The notes: generated from the letters alone by a model not told the origin. DNA of 64,000 nucleotides from Sulfurimicrobium sp031426915 (GCA_031426915.1 JASJPB010000008.1:1-64000), one strand, 5' to 3'. Shown: positions 9,101 through 18,126, counted from the stretch's first letter. A program made the numbers and translations.

Positions 9101-10636
9101 ATCTCGCCGCCGCCGCATCACGACATTTATTCCATCGAGGATCTGGCGCAGCTGATTTTCGACCTCAAGCAGGTCAATCCGCAGGCGCTGGTGTCGGTCA
9201 AGCTGGTGGCCGAACCCGGCGTGGGCACCATCGCCGCCGGCGTGGCCAAGGCCTATGCCGATCTGATCACAATTTCGGGCTACGACGGCGGTACCGGCGC
9301 CAGCCCCATCGCCTCGGTCAAATATGCCGGCACACCGTGGGAGCTGGGCATCAGCGAAGCCCAGCAGGTGCTGCGCGCCAACGGCCTGCGTTCACGCGTT
9401 AGATTGCAGACTGATGGCGGCCTGAAAACCGGCCTGGATGTGATCAAGGCGGCGATTCTCGGCGCCGAGAGCTTCGGCTTCGGCACCGCGCCGATGATCG
9501 CACTGGGCTGCAAATACCTGCGCATCTGCCACCTCAACAACTGCGCCACCGGGATTGCCACGCAGAACGAGCGCCTGCGCAAGGAATACTTCATCGGCCT
9601 GCCCGAGATGGTGATGAACTACTTCACCTTCGTCGCCCAGGAAACCCGCGAACTGATGGCACGTCTCGGCGTGCGCACCATGAACGAGCTGATCGGCCGC
9701 ATGGACCTGCTGGAAGTACTGCCGGGCGAATCCGCCCGACAGCGGAAGCTGGACATCGGCGTGCTGCTGGACCAGGGCACGATTCCGGACAGCGAACCGC
9801 GTTTCTGCACTGAAGCCACCAACCCGTCTTTCGATAAGGGCGAACTGGCGGAACAGATGGTGGTGGACGCGATCGCGGCGATCAAGGCAAAGCAGCCGCT
9901 GGAACTGTCTTATGCGGTACACAACACCAACCGCTCCATCGGCGCGCGCCTGTCGGGCGAAATCGCCCGCGCCCACGGCGCGGAAGGCCTGCCGGACAAC
10001 TGCCTGACGCTGAACCTCAGCGGCAGCGCCGGTCAGAGCTTCGGGGTGTGGAACCACAAGGGCCTCACCCTGAAACTGGAAGGCGACGCCAACGACTACG
10101 TGGGCAAGGGCATGGCGGGCGGACGCATCGAGATTTATCCGCCCAAGAGCTCGGCGTTCAAGGCATTCAGCACCACGATCATCGGCAACACCTGCCTCTA
10201 TGGCGCCACCGGCGGCAAGCTCAACGCCGCGGGCATGGCCGGCGAACGCTTCGCGGTGCGCAATTCCGGCGCCGCGGCGGTGGTGGAAGGCGCGGGCGAT
10301 CACTGCTGCGAATACATGACCGGCGGCATCATCATCGTGCTGGGCGACACCGGCCTCAATTTCGGTGCCGGCATGACCGGCGGCTTCGCCATGGTGTATG
10401 ACGAGCACGGCCAGTTCACCCACCGCTACAACAACGAACTGGTGGACATCAATCACATCAACACCGAATCCACCGAACAATACCGCCACTACTTGCGCGA
10501 ACGCCTGGAAGAGCACGTCAAGCTCACGGGCAGCGAACGCGCGAGCGATCTGCTCGCCCGTTTCGATGAAATCATCGGCAAGTTCTGGCTGGTCAAACCG
10601 AAAGCGCTGCACCTCGACAGCCTGCTGAAAAGCTGA
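6185..10636 (+). CDS. gltB: Glutamate synthase (NADPH) large subunit GltB
   Basis: A protein of about 1483 residues, the usual GltB length. It converts glutamine and 2-oxoglutarate to two glutamates with electrons from GltD. Domains in order: a class II glutamine amidotransferase whose nucleophile is Cys21 (QDSCGFG), so a 20-residue propeptide is probably removed; a central domain; the FMN-binding synthase domain with SGYDGGTGASP; the 3Fe-4S cysteines in GCKYLRICHLNNC (about residues 1109-1120); and the C-terminal GXGXG beta-helix (about 1230-1470). ATG 6185 is preferred, but an in-frame TTG lies six bases earlier at 6179. gltD follows after a short gap. Confidence 0.98.
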   Translation: MDRQAWLDGTLYRPHFEQDSCGFGLMANMDDKPSHWLVQTAINSLACLTHRGAVAADGKSGDGCGLLFKKPDAFLRAVAAENGFTLGKLYAAALVFLNRDAATAETARTTLTQEFAAQGLAVAGFRKVPSDNSALGKYALETLPTIEQIFINAPDGLDEAAFERKLYIARRRAEKALSSDNTFYLPTLSSKVMSYKGLVTPANLPVFYLDLQDERFASSLAVYHQRFSTNTWPEWRLAQPFRYLAHNGEINTLQGNRSWSRAREQTFVSEHLPNMDDVRPIVSMNGSDSFSMDNMLEGLVMGGVSLFRALRLMVPPAWQNVQTMDPDLRAFYEYNSMHMEPWDGPAGMVLTDGRYGVCALDRNGLRPARFVVTRDRHFTIASEIGVWPYQPEDVVQKGRVKPGQMIAVDLQEGKLLLSDDIDGQLKNAQPYRKWLKENAIHLETGIDEDNGLVLQGPDMALVAQKLFNVSFEERDQVLRVLAEEGQEAIGSMGDDTPMAVLSRQVRSPFDYLRQQFAQVTNPPIDPIREAIVMSLNTCFGPERNLFQETAQHAKRLEISSPVLSHEKFAKLTSLSEPEYRSITLELNYDPAKTNLKAALHALAGQAVEAVKNGKVIVVLSDRNIARDKLTIHALFATGAVHHALIDAGLRCNSNIIVDTGSARDPHHIASLIGYGATAVFPYIAYQAINEMIRDGEIKNNSLNEALYKYRKGINKGLLKILSKMGISTVASYRGSQLFEAVGLGEEVIELCLPGTVSRIKGADFEDFESDQKQLVKFAWNTMEPLSQGGLLKFVFGGEYHAYNPDVVTELQQAVQKTDFAAYKRFAALVNERPVAMLRDLMKLNLDANPISIDEVEPVEAILKRFDSAAMSLGALSPEAHEALAQGMNRLGGRSNSGEGGEDPARYGTDKMSKIKQVASGRFGVTPHYLVNAEVLQIKVAQGAKPGEGGQLPGDKVSPMIAKLRCSKPGISLISPPPHHDIYSIEDLAQLIFDLKQVNPQALVSVKLVAEPGVGTIAAGVAKAYADLITISGYDGGTGASPIASVKYAGTPWELGISEAQQVLRANGLRSRVRLQTDGGLKTGLDVIKAAILGAESFGFGTAPMIALGCKYLRICHLNNCATGIATQNERLRKEYFIGLPEMVMNYFTFVAQETRELMARLGVRTMNELIGRMDLLEVLPGESARQRKLDIGVLLDQGTIPDSEPRFCTEATNPSFDKGELAEQMVVDAIAAIKAKQPLELSYAVHNTNRSIGARLSGEIARAHGAEGLPDNCLTLNLSGSAGQSFGVWNHKGLTLKLEGDANDYVGKGMAGGRIEIYPPKSSAFKAFSTTIIGNTCLYGATGGKLNAAGMAGERFAVRNSGAAAVVEGAGDHCCEYMTGGIIIVLGDTGLNFGAGMTGGFAMVYDEHGQFTHRYNNELVDINHINTESTEQYRHYLRERLEEHVKLTGSERASDLLARFDEIIGKFWLVKPKALHLDSLLKS

Positions 10637-10659
10637 GCGAGCAAGGAATGGGGAAGAAA

Positions 10660-12060
10660 ATGGCTGACGACGTATTCCAGTTCATCAATATCGCGCGCCG
10701 CGACGGCGACAAGAAGGCCGCGGAGGTCCGCATCACCGAATACCGCGAAATCTACGCGCCGTTCGGTGTGGAGCAGGCCCAGGAACAGGCCGGTCGCTGC
10801 CTCGCCTGCGGCAATCCGTACTGCGAATGGAAGTGCCCGGTGCACAACTACATTCCCAACTGGCTCAAGCTGGTGAAGGAAGGCAACCTGTTCGAGGCGG
10901 CGGAACTGTCTCACAAGACCAATTCCCTGCCCGAGATCTGCGGCCGCGTGTGCCCGCAGGACCGTTTGTGTGAAGGTGCCTGCACCCTCAACACCGGCTT
11001 CGGCGCGGTGACCATCGGCCAGGTGGAAAAATACATTTCCGACGAAGCCTTCAAGGCCGGCTGGCGCCCCGACATGAGCAAGGTGGTCAAGACCGGCAAG
11101 AAGGTGGCCGTAATCGGCGCCGGACCGGCCGGCCTCGCCTGCGCCGATGTGCTGGTGCGTAATGGCGTCGCACCGGTGGTGTTCGACCGCAACGAGGAAA
11201 TCGGCGGTCTGCTGACTTTCGGCATCCCCGAATTCAAGCTGGAAAAGGAAGTCGTCAAGCGCCGCCGCGAAATCCTGGAAGGCATGGGCGTGGAATTCCG
11301 TCTCGGCAAAGAGATCGGCCGCGATATACCGTTCCAGCAACTGCTGGACCAGTTCGACGCCGTGTTCATGGGCATGGGCACCTACAGCTACATGAAGGGC
11401 GGCTTCCCCGGCGAGGATTTGCCCGGCGTGCTGGAAGCACTGCCATTCCTGATCTCCAACGTGCGCAACTGTCTCGACCTGCCGGGTGAATTCGTCTCCA
11501 TGACGGCTAAGCGCGTGGTGGTGCTGGGCGGCGGCGACACCGCCATGGACTGCAATCGTACCTCGATCCGCCAGGGCGCGGCTTCCGTGACCTGCGCCTA
11601 CCGCCGCGACGAGGCCAACATGCCCGGTTCCAAGCGCGAAGTGAACAACGCCAGGGAAGAGGGTGTGCAATTCCTGTGGAACCACCAGCCGGTGGAAGTG
11701 GTCGGCAACGGCAAGGTGGAAGGTGTGAAACTGGTCACCACCCAGCTCGGCGCCCCCGATGCGCGCGGCCGCCGCACCCCGGAAGTGATTCCCGGCAGCG
11801 AGGAAATCATCCCCTGCGATCATGTCATCGTCGCCTTCGGCTTCCGTCCCAACCCGCAGCCCTGGTTTGCCGACTTCGGCATCGCCACGGATCAAGCTGG
11901 CCGCGTGGTGGCGAGCGGCAATGCCCAGGCCTTCCAGACCGGCAACCCGAAAGTGTTCGCCGGTGGCGACATGGTGCGAGGCTCCGACCTGGTGGTGACC
12001 GCGGTCAACGAAGGCCGCCAGGCGGCAAAAGGTATTTTGGGATATTTGAACTTAATCTGA
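10660..12060 (+). CDS. gltD: Glutamate synthase (NADPH) small subunit GltD
   Basis: A 466-residue FAD/Fe-S oxidoreductase that passes electrons from NADPH to GltB. Two 4Fe-4S clusters are indicated by CLACGNPYC and KCPVH (Cys47, 50, 55, 59) and by CGRVCPQDRLCEGAC (about 93-107). The FAD site is GAGPAGLACAD (about 151) and the NADPH site is GGGDTAMD (about 290). A final FAD motif, FAGGDMVRGSDLVV, lies near the C-terminus. Start 10660 is chosen over ATG 10648 because GGGGAAG sits at proper spacing for it, while AAGGA nearly abuts the earlier ATG. Co-transcribed with gltB. Confidence 0.97.
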   Translation: MADDVFQFINIARRDGDKKAAEVRITEYREIYAPFGVEQAQEQAGRCLACGNPYCEWKCPVHNYIPNWLKLVKEGNLFEAAELSHKTNSLPEICGRVCPQDRLCEGACTLNTGFGAVTIGQVEKYISDEAFKAGWRPDMSKVVKTGKKVAVIGAGPAGLACADVLVRNGVAPVVFDRNEEIGGLLTFGIPEFKLEKEVVKRRREILEGMGVEFRLGKEIGRDIPFQQLLDQFDAVFMGMGTYSYMKGGFPGEDLPGVLEALPFLISNVRNCLDLPGEFVSMTAKRVVVLGGGDTAMDCNRTSIRQGAASVTCAYRRDEANMPGSKREVNNAREEGVQFLWNHQPVEVVGNGKVEGVKLVTTQLGAPDARGRRTPEVIPGSEEIIPCDHVIVAFGFRPNPQPWFADFGIATDQAGRVVASGNAQAFQTGNPKVFAGGDMVRGSDLVVTAVNEGRQAAKGILGYLNLI

Positions 12061-12125
12061 ACCACAGAGGCACAGAGACACGGAGGAAAACTCTGTGAAA
12101 CTCTGTGCCTCTGTGTCTCTGTGGT
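12061..12125. repeat. Large palindromic (REP-like) repeat between gltD and hemE
   Basis: Arms 12061-12085 and 12101-12125 are inverted copies with only three differences in 25 bases; two of these still pair as G-U in RNA. A 15-base loop separates them. The arms are built from the short unit CACAGAG/CTCTGTG, which also recurs in the loop. This CACAGAG-type palindrome resembles elements dispersed in intergenic spaces of many bacterial genomes. It begins directly after the gltD stop and ends ten bases before the hemE ATG. There is no T-run, so it is not a classical terminator, though it could block RNA decay or attenuate read-through. Confidence 0.8.
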
Positions 12126-12135
12126 GAAGAAAACA

Positions 12136-13200
12136 ATGACAAAACTGAAAAACGACACTTTCCTGCGCGCCCTGCTGCGTCAGCCCACCGAATACACCCC
12201 GATCTGGATGATGCGCCAGGCGGGACGTTACCTGCCGGAATACAACAAGACGCGCGAGCGTGCCGGCGACTTCATGTCGCTGTGCAAGAACCCCGACCTG
12301 GCCACCGAGGTCACGCTGCAACCGCTGGCGCGCTTCCCGCTCGATGCCGCGATCCTGTTTTCCGACATCCTCACCATCCCCGATGCCATGGGGCTGGGCC
12401 TGTACTTTTCCCAGGGTGAGGGACCAAAATTCGAGCGCCCGCTGCGCGACGAGTGGGAAATCCGCGATCTCACCGTGCCCGATCCGGACGTGCACCTGCG
12501 CTACGTGATGGATGCCGTAACGCAGATCCGCAAGGCACTGGATGGCTCCGTGCCCCTCATCGGTTTCTCCGGCAGCCCCTGGACACTGGCCTGCTACATG
12601 GTGGAGGGCGGCAGCAGCAGCGATTTCACGCTGATCAAGACCATGCTCTACAGCCGCCCCGACCTGCTGCATCATATCCTCGATATCAATGCCCGCTCCG
12701 TCACCACCTACCTCAACGCCCAGATCGAAGCCGGCGCGCAGGCGGTGATGATTTTCGACAGCTGGGGCGGTGCGTTGTCCCATGCCGCCTATCACGAGTT
12801 TTCCCTGGCCTACATGGAAAGGATCATGAGCGGGCTGATCCGCGAAAAAGATGGCGTCAAAATCCCCTGCATCGTGTTCACCAAGGGCGGCGGGTTATGG
12901 CTGGAAAGCATCGCTGCCATCGGTTGCGACGCGGTCGGACTGGACTGGACCATGGATATCGGCGAGGCGCGCCGCCGCGTCGGAGACAAGGTGGCATTGC
13001 AAGGCAACCTGGACCCCACGGTGCTGTTCTCAAACCCTGACACTATCCGTGCCGAAGCAGGCAAGATTCTGGCCTCTTACGGCCAGGGTTCCGGCCACGT
13101 CTTCAACCTCGGCCACGGTATTTCCCAGTTCACGCAACCGGAACATGCCGCTGCATTGGTGGAGTCCGTGCACGACTTGAGTCGCGCATACCATAAATAA
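12136..13200 (+). CDS. hemE: Uroporphyrinogen decarboxylase HemE
   Basis: A 354-residue enzyme that decarboxylates the four acetate side chains of uroporphyrinogen III to give coproporphyrinogen III in heme synthesis. The family signatures are present: PIWMMRQAGRYLPEY at about residues 22-36 (with the catalytic Arg), IGFSGSPWTLACYMVEGG, the catalytic-site Asp region FSDILTIPDAMGLGL, and FNLGHGI near the end. It aligns closely with E. coli HemE (354 residues). ATG 12136 (MTKLKNDTF) is used; the upstream GTG at 12121 lies inside the palindromic repeat. It may be read from gltBD transcription through that repeat. Confidence 0.98.
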   Translation: MTKLKNDTFLRALLRQPTEYTPIWMMRQAGRYLPEYNKTRERAGDFMSLCKNPDLATEVTLQPLARFPLDAAILFSDILTIPDAMGLGLYFSQGEGPKFERPLRDEWEIRDLTVPDPDVHLRYVMDAVTQIRKALDGSVPLIGFSGSPWTLACYMVEGGSSSDFTLIKTMLYSRPDLLHHILDINARSVTTYLNAQIEAGAQAVMIFDSWGGALSHAAYHEFSLAYMERIMSGLIREKDGVKIPCIVFTKGGGLWLESIAAIGCDAVGLDWTMDIGEARRRVGDKVALQGNLDPTVLFSNPDTIRAEAGKILASYGQGSGHVFNLGHGISQFTQPEHAAALVESVHDLSRAYHK

Positions 13201-13510
13201 GCGCGTTTAACTTAACTCCAGATGCGATTTATGCACAGTTCTGACATTTGTCACAGCGTCAATAGAAAGAATCGTGTTTCTGATGAACGTTTCTCAACCC
13301 GCTGTTTTATTTTGATTTTTTAATACGCCTGCGGACTAGGCATTATTGAAAAGTCCTTGCATAGCAAGCAATTACCCCGTTTGATCCGTGACTACCCACA
13401 GAGTTATCCACAGATTCTGTGAGCAACTTAAAAAGCGTTCTCACTACAGCAAGTTACTACCGAGTAAGTAGATTCGACTTGAAATGTTTGCGCCAAACTA
13501 GGGTCTGGAT
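13201..13510. other. 310-base non-coding region with DnaA boxes upstream of priA
   Basis: No supported gene lies here. The region holds a perfect DnaA box TTATGCACA at 13229-13237, a second perfect box TTATCCACA at 13404-13412, a degenerate copy CTACCCACA at 13392-13400, and a T-rich tract at 13303-13325. A short symmetric element (TTACTACCGAGTAA) follows near 13454. It is clearly more AT-rich than the flanking hemE and priA coding sequence. Possible roles are DnaA control of priA, DnaA titration, or a second origin-like element. No strong sigma-70 promoter could be picked out. Confidence 0.5.
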
Positions 13511-15703
13511 ATGACCCACATACTTAAAATTGCTCTCGACATACCGCTTGCCACCCTGTTCGACTATCGTGCGGACACAGCGGACACGGAAGACATCGGC
13601 AGACGGGTACTGGTATCTTTCGGTCGCAGGAAAATGGTGGGCATGATCATCGCCCTCGCCAGCCACTCTGATCACCCCGCTGCGCAAATCAAGCCGGTTT
13701 TGCAGGTGTTCCGCGACAGCCCTCCACTGCCGCCGGATATTCTGGCACTGCTGCATTTTTGCAGCGACTATTATCATCACCCCCTGGGGGAGGTAATTTT
13801 CACTGCCCTGCCCCAGCGTTTGCGCTCGGATCAGCCCAACGCACTGCCATGCCGGCGCACCTATACCCTGACCGAGGAAGCCCCATCCCCAGATGAGCTG
13901 CCGGCGCGTGCGATGGTACGGCGCAAATTGCTGCAATACCTGCACCAGACAGACTTCGCGCCGCGAGAAGAGCTGCTCTCTCTCTCGTCCAGCGCAGGCA
14001 AGCATGTGAGAGAAATGCTGGCACTGGGCTGGATAGCGCAACACCAGGAAACCCGCTCAACCCTTGCCGCAACCTCAGCATCCACAGCACCGCCTCTGCC
14101 ACAACTTAACCCGGAACAGGCGGATGTGATCACCGAAATATACTCCGCTCCGCCAGGCTTCGTGCCCTGGCTGCTACTAGGCATCACCGGCAGCGGCAAG
14201 ACCGAAGTCTATCTGCGCCTCACCGCGAGCCAGCTGGAACTGGGCAAACAGGTGTTGGTACTGGTGCCGGAGATCAATCTCACGCCTCAACTCGAAGCAC
14301 GCTTTCAACAGCGCTTTAGCGGCATCCGCGTGGTTTCCCTGCACAGCAGCCTCAATGACACCGAGCGTCTGCAACACTGGCTTCTGGCCCAGTCAGGCGA
14401 AGCGCGCATCGTACTCGGCACGCGCCTGGCGGTGTTCACCCCGATGCCTGACCTCGGGCTCATTGTCGTGGACGAGGAACATGACAGCTCCTTCAAGCAG
14501 CAGGATGGCTTGCGTTACAGCGCGCGTGACATGGCGGTGGCACGCGCCAAGCAGCTAAACATTCCGATACTGCTCGGTTCCGCCACTCCATCTCTGGAAA
14601 CCTACCACAACGCCCTGGCAAGGCGTTACCGGCTGTTGCGCCTCACCCATAGGGCGGTGAAGGACGCACAACTACCCGTCATTCGCTGCGTGGACATGCG
14701 CCTCGAAAAACCGGCAGACGGCTTGTCATCCACTCTGCTCAAAGCGCTGACGGAAAACATCCGGAGCGAAAGGCAAAGCCTGGTATTCATCAACCGCCGC
14801 GGCTATGCCCCGGTCTTGATGTGCGGACAATGCGGCTGGCTCGCCCCGTGCCTGCGCTGTTCCAGCCGATTGGTGGTGCACCTCAGGGAAAAACGCCTGC
14901 GCTGTCACCATTGCGGTCATGAAGAAAGCATTCCGCGCGCCTGTCCCGATTGCGGCAATTCGGACCTGGCGCCGCTTGGGCAGGGCACCCAGCGCCTGGA
15001 AGATATTCTGGTGCAACACTTCCCTTCTGCCCGCATCCTGCGCATTGACCGCGATAGCACGCGGCGCAAACACGCGCTGAAGGAGATGTTGCAGGAAGTG
15101 CATGAGGAACGGGTGGATATCCTGGTAGGTACCCAGATCCTGGCCAAGGGACACGATTTCAAACGCCTCACCCTGGTCGGCGCACTCAACGTGGATGGTG
15201 CGCTTTACAGTGCGGATTTTCGCGCGGCGGAACGGCTTTTTGCCCAGTTGATGCAAGTGGCCGGGCGTGCCGGGCGTGCCGCGGAACGTGGCACTGTGCT
15301 GATCCAGACCCAGTTCCCGGAGCACCCGTTATTCGCGGCCCTGCGCTATCAGGACTATGAAGCCTTTGCCGCGACACAACTGGCGGAGCGCAAACAGGCA
15401 GGCTTCCCCCCCTATTGTCACCAGGCTTTGCTGCGCGCCGAGGCGCCCGGACTCGAAACAGCACTGGATTATTTGCGCCAGGCCAAAAAACTGGCGCTTG
15501 CCATTCCGGCCCAGGTCACCCTTTACGACCCAATTCCCGCGTCCATGGCCCGTCTCGCCGGGAAAGAGCGCGCCCAGTTGCTGGTACAGGCCGATTCGCG
15601 CCGGGCACTGCAGCAATTTCTCCAGCGCTGGATGACGGTGCTATCTGCCGACAAAAGAGGCCAGGTACGTTGGGCACTGGATGTGGACCCGCTTGATTTC
15701 TAG
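13511..15703 (+). CDS. priA: Primosomal replication-restart helicase PriA
   Basis: A 730-residue 3'-5' superfamily 2 helicase that reloads the replisome at stalled forks. The N-terminal 3'BD and winged-helix parts span about residues 1-180. Walker A is GITGSGKTEVY (about 224-234), Walker B is VVDEEHDSSF (about 318-327), and the later helicase motifs include LLGSATPS and VGTQILAKGHDF. Eight zinc-binding cysteines lie in CGQCGWLAPCLRC and CHHCGHEESIPRACPDCG (about 437-482). The start follows AGGGT by seven bases. The preceding DnaA-box region is an unusual feature. argS begins 24 bases later. Confidence 0.98.
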   Translation: MTHILKIALDIPLATLFDYRADTADTEDIGRRVLVSFGRRKMVGMIIALASHSDHPAAQIKPVLQVFRDSPPLPPDILALLHFCSDYYHHPLGEVIFTALPQRLRSDQPNALPCRRTYTLTEEAPSPDELPARAMVRRKLLQYLHQTDFAPREELLSLSSSAGKHVREMLALGWIAQHQETRSTLAATSASTAPPLPQLNPEQADVITEIYSAPPGFVPWLLLGITGSGKTEVYLRLTASQLELGKQVLVLVPEINLTPQLEARFQQRFSGIRVVSLHSSLNDTERLQHWLLAQSGEARIVLGTRLAVFTPMPDLGLIVVDEEHDSSFKQQDGLRYSARDMAVARAKQLNIPILLGSATPSLETYHNALARRYRLLRLTHRAVKDAQLPVIRCVDMRLEKPADGLSSTLLKALTENIRSERQSLVFINRRGYAPVLMCGQCGWLAPCLRCSSRLVVHLREKRLRCHHCGHEESIPRACPDCGNSDLAPLGQGTQRLEDILVQHFPSARILRIDRDSTRRKHALKEMLQEVHEERVDILVGTQILAKGHDFKRLTLVGALNVDGALYSADFRAAERLFAQLMQVAGRAGRAAERGTVLIQTQFPEHPLFAALRYQDYEAFAATQLAERKQAGFPPYCHQALLRAEAPGLETALDYLRQAKKLALAIPAQVTLYDPIPASMARLAGKERAQLLVQADSRRALQQFLQRWMTVLSADKRGQVRWALDVDPLDF

Positions 15704-15727
15704 CGGCGGGGCATAGAAACCTTTAGA

Positions 15728-17524
15728 ATGAGCGGCTTCAGCGTATTACGAGCGAATGTTTTGAAACAGCACCTTACTGAACTTTTTACCCAAGCGTTGC
15801 ACACCGTATCCCCAGACGCTACTGATGCATGCATTATTCTCGAGCGGCCCAAACAGGTTCAGCACGGTGACTATGCCTGCAACCTGGCGATGCAACTGGC
15901 CCGTCCCCTGAAACGCAACCCGCGCGAAATCGCCACCGCCCTGCTGGAAGCGCTGCCAGCCTCGCCTTGGGTAGAAAAGGCGGAAATCGCCGGTGCCGGC
16001 TTCATTAACATTTTCCTCAGCCCGGCTTCCAAGCAGCGCGTTGTAGCCACCATCCTGGAACAGGGCAGCAACTTCGGCCGCGAGTCGGCTGGCGAGGGCA
16101 AGAAAGTTCAGGTGGAGTTCGTTTCTGCCAACCCGACCGGCCCACTGCACGTAGGCCACGGACGTGGCGCGGCCTACGGCATGAGCCTGTCAAACGTGTT
16201 GGCCGCTGCAGGATACGACGTCAAGCGCGAATATTACATCAACGATGCCGGCCGTCAGATGGACATCCTGGCGTTATCCACCTGGCTGCGTTATCTGGAA
16301 TTGAACGGCATCACCGTTCCCTTTCCACCCAATGGATATCAGGGTGTGTACGTGCGCGAAATGGCCCAGGAAATCAGGCGTCTGCATGGCGACCGTTACG
16401 TCCACCAGCCCTGGACCCTGCTGGAAGGAGTAGTGCCACGCTCCACTGATGAAGAGCTGGAGCAGGACGAGAAATGGGCCAAGCAACAAAACGAGTTGCA
16501 TCTGGACGGCCTGATTGCCAACGCCAAGAAGCTGCTCGGCGACGATTATGCCTATCTGCACGATTTCGCACTCACGGAACAACTCGGCGATGGCCGCAAC
16601 GACCTGATGGAGTTCGGCGTAAGTTTCGACACCTGGTTTTCCGAGAAATCGCTGTTCGACAGCGGAATGGTGCAAAGGGCAGTGGAAACTCTGCGCAAAA
16701 ACGGTCATCTTTACCAGCAGGATGGCGCTTTGTGGTTTCGTTCCACCGCATTCGGCGATGAAAAAGATCGCGTGGTGCAACGCGAAAACGGTCTATACAC
16801 CTACTTCGCTTCTGACATTGCCTACCACCTTAACAAGTACGAACGCGGCTTCGACCAGATCATCAACATCTGGGGTGCGGATCACCACGGCTACATCGCG
16901 CGCGTGAAGGGCGCGCTAAAGGCACTGGGACTGGACGAAAATAAACTGGTCATTGCTTTGGTGCAGTTCGCGGTGCTCTATCGCGGCGAGGAAAAAGCCT
17001 CCATGTCCACCCGCAGCGGTGACTTCGTTACCCTGCGTGAATTACGCCACGAAGTAGGCAACGATGCCTGCCGTTTCTTTTATGTATTGCGCAAGAGCGA
17101 CCAGCACCTGGATTTCGACCTGGAGCTAGCAAAATCCCAGAGCAACGACAATCCGGTCTATTACATCCAGTACGCTCATGCCCGCATCTGCAGCGTATTG
17201 GGGCAATGGGGCGGCGACCTGGATGATTTGACACAGGATGTGGATCTCGGATTGCTGTCCCTGCCCCACGAACTGGCCTTGCTGCAGACCCTGGAAAACT
17301 ATCGAGAAACGGTTGAAATTGCAGCACGGGAATTTGCCCCCCATCATATCGCCTACTACCTCAAGGATTTGGCCGGGGAGCTGCACAGCTACTATAATGC
17401 ACAGCAATTTCTAGTCGAGGATGAAGCGGTAAAACTGGCCCGCCTTGCCCTGATCACCGCTACCCGGCAGGTTCTAAATAATGGTTTGAGTCTGCTAGGT
17501 GTAAGCAGCCCGGAAAAAATGTAA
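15728..17524 (+). CDS. argS: Arginyl-tRNA synthetase
   Basis: A 598-residue class I aminoacyl-tRNA synthetase charging tRNA-Arg. The N-terminal Add-1 domain covers about residues 8-90. The HIGH motif appears as HVGHGRGAAYG (about 140-150). The second motif is degenerate, KASMSTRSG (about 423), as in most ArgRS, which lack a classical KMSKS lysine. The C-terminal DALR anticodon-binding domain covers about 475-598 and includes YYIQYAHARI. Length is normal. There is no strong ribosome site before ATG 15728, so the precise start is less certain than the identity. It leads an argS-SPOR-dsbA run common in betaproteobacteria. Confidence 0.98.
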   Translation: MSGFSVLRANVLKQHLTELFTQALHTVSPDATDACIILERPKQVQHGDYACNLAMQLARPLKRNPREIATALLEALPASPWVEKAEIAGAGFINIFLSPASKQRVVATILEQGSNFGRESAGEGKKVQVEFVSANPTGPLHVGHGRGAAYGMSLSNVLAAAGYDVKREYYINDAGRQMDILALSTWLRYLELNGITVPFPPNGYQGVYVREMAQEIRRLHGDRYVHQPWTLLEGVVPRSTDEELEQDEKWAKQQNELHLDGLIANAKKLLGDDYAYLHDFALTEQLGDGRNDLMEFGVSFDTWFSEKSLFDSGMVQRAVETLRKNGHLYQQDGALWFRSTAFGDEKDRVVQRENGLYTYFASDIAYHLNKYERGFDQIINIWGADHHGYIARVKGALKALGLDENKLVIALVQFAVLYRGEEKASMSTRSGDFVTLRELRHEVGNDACRFFYVLRKSDQHLDFDLELAKSQSNDNPVYYIQYAHARICSVLGQWGGDLDDLTQDVDLGLLSLPHELALLQTLENYRETVEIAAREFAPHHIAYYLKDLAGELHSYYNAQQFLVEDEAVKLARLALITATRQVLNNGLSLLGVSSPEKM

Positions 17525-17529
17525 CGCCC

Positions 17530-18126
17530 ATGAGCCGCGACTACAAACCAGCCCCCAAAAGCAGCTCCTCCAAAAAATCAGCTAGCCCGATGCTTGCCGG
17601 CATCGTTATTGGAATGTTCATCGGTCTCGCCATTGCCCTGGCGGTGGCAGTATTTATCAAAGGGAGCCCCAGTCCCTTCGTGGAACGGCCTCAGGCTCAG
17701 CCATCCAGCAAGGACAAATTGCCCGCTGGATCTGACGTCCCGACTACCGTAATAAGCGAAAAGACCAGGGCGCCCGAAAAGCCCCGTTTCGATTTTTACA
17801 CTATCCTGCCTGGCACTGAGGAACCCGTCACGGAAAAGGACATCAAACAACTGGATTCCGCAAGCAGCGCCAAGAATCAGTATTACCTCCAGGCAGGAGC
17901 GTTCCAGAATGAAGCCGATGCCGACAACCTCAAGGCCAAGCTCGCATTAATGGGCGTAGAGGCCAGCATCCAGACCGCCAACGTACCTGACAAGGGTATC
18001 TGGCACAGGGTGCGAATCGGACCCTATAACAACGTGGATGATTTGAACCGGGTGCGCAACAACTTGTCACAAAACGGTGTTACCGCGAGTCTGGTCAAAG
18101 TGCATGACCAGCCGCCTCCTCGTTAG
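17530..18126 (+). CDS. SPOR-domain cell-division protein, FtsN-like
   Basis: A 198-residue bitopic inner-membrane protein. A short cytoplasmic tail rich in Lys and Ser is followed by one membrane helix (MLAGIVIGMFIGLAIALAVA, about residues 21-40), a Pro-rich periplasmic linker, and a C-terminal SPOR domain (about 115-190; YYLQAGAFQNEADADNLKAK and WHRVRIGPY). SPOR domains bind denuded septal peptidoglycan, so a role at the division site is likely. It is shorter than E. coli FtsN, so orthology is tentative. It starts five bases after argS and precedes dsbA. Confidence 0.9.
   Translation: MSRDYKPAPKSSSSKKSASPMLAGIVIGMFIGLAIALAVAVFIKGSPSPFVERPQAQPSSKDKLPAGSDVPTTVISEKTRAPEKPRFDFYTILPGTEEPVTEKDIKQLDSASSAKNQYYLQAGAFQNEADADNLKAKLALMGVEASIQTANVPDKGIWHRVRIGPYNNVDDLNRVRNNLSQNGVTASLVKVHDQPPPR

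Noticed and set aside
9392..10612. 406-codon minus-strand open frame opposite the gltB C-terminus
   Set aside because: Low-complexity Ala/Val/His/Gly composition, antisense to the conserved glutamate-synthase domain.
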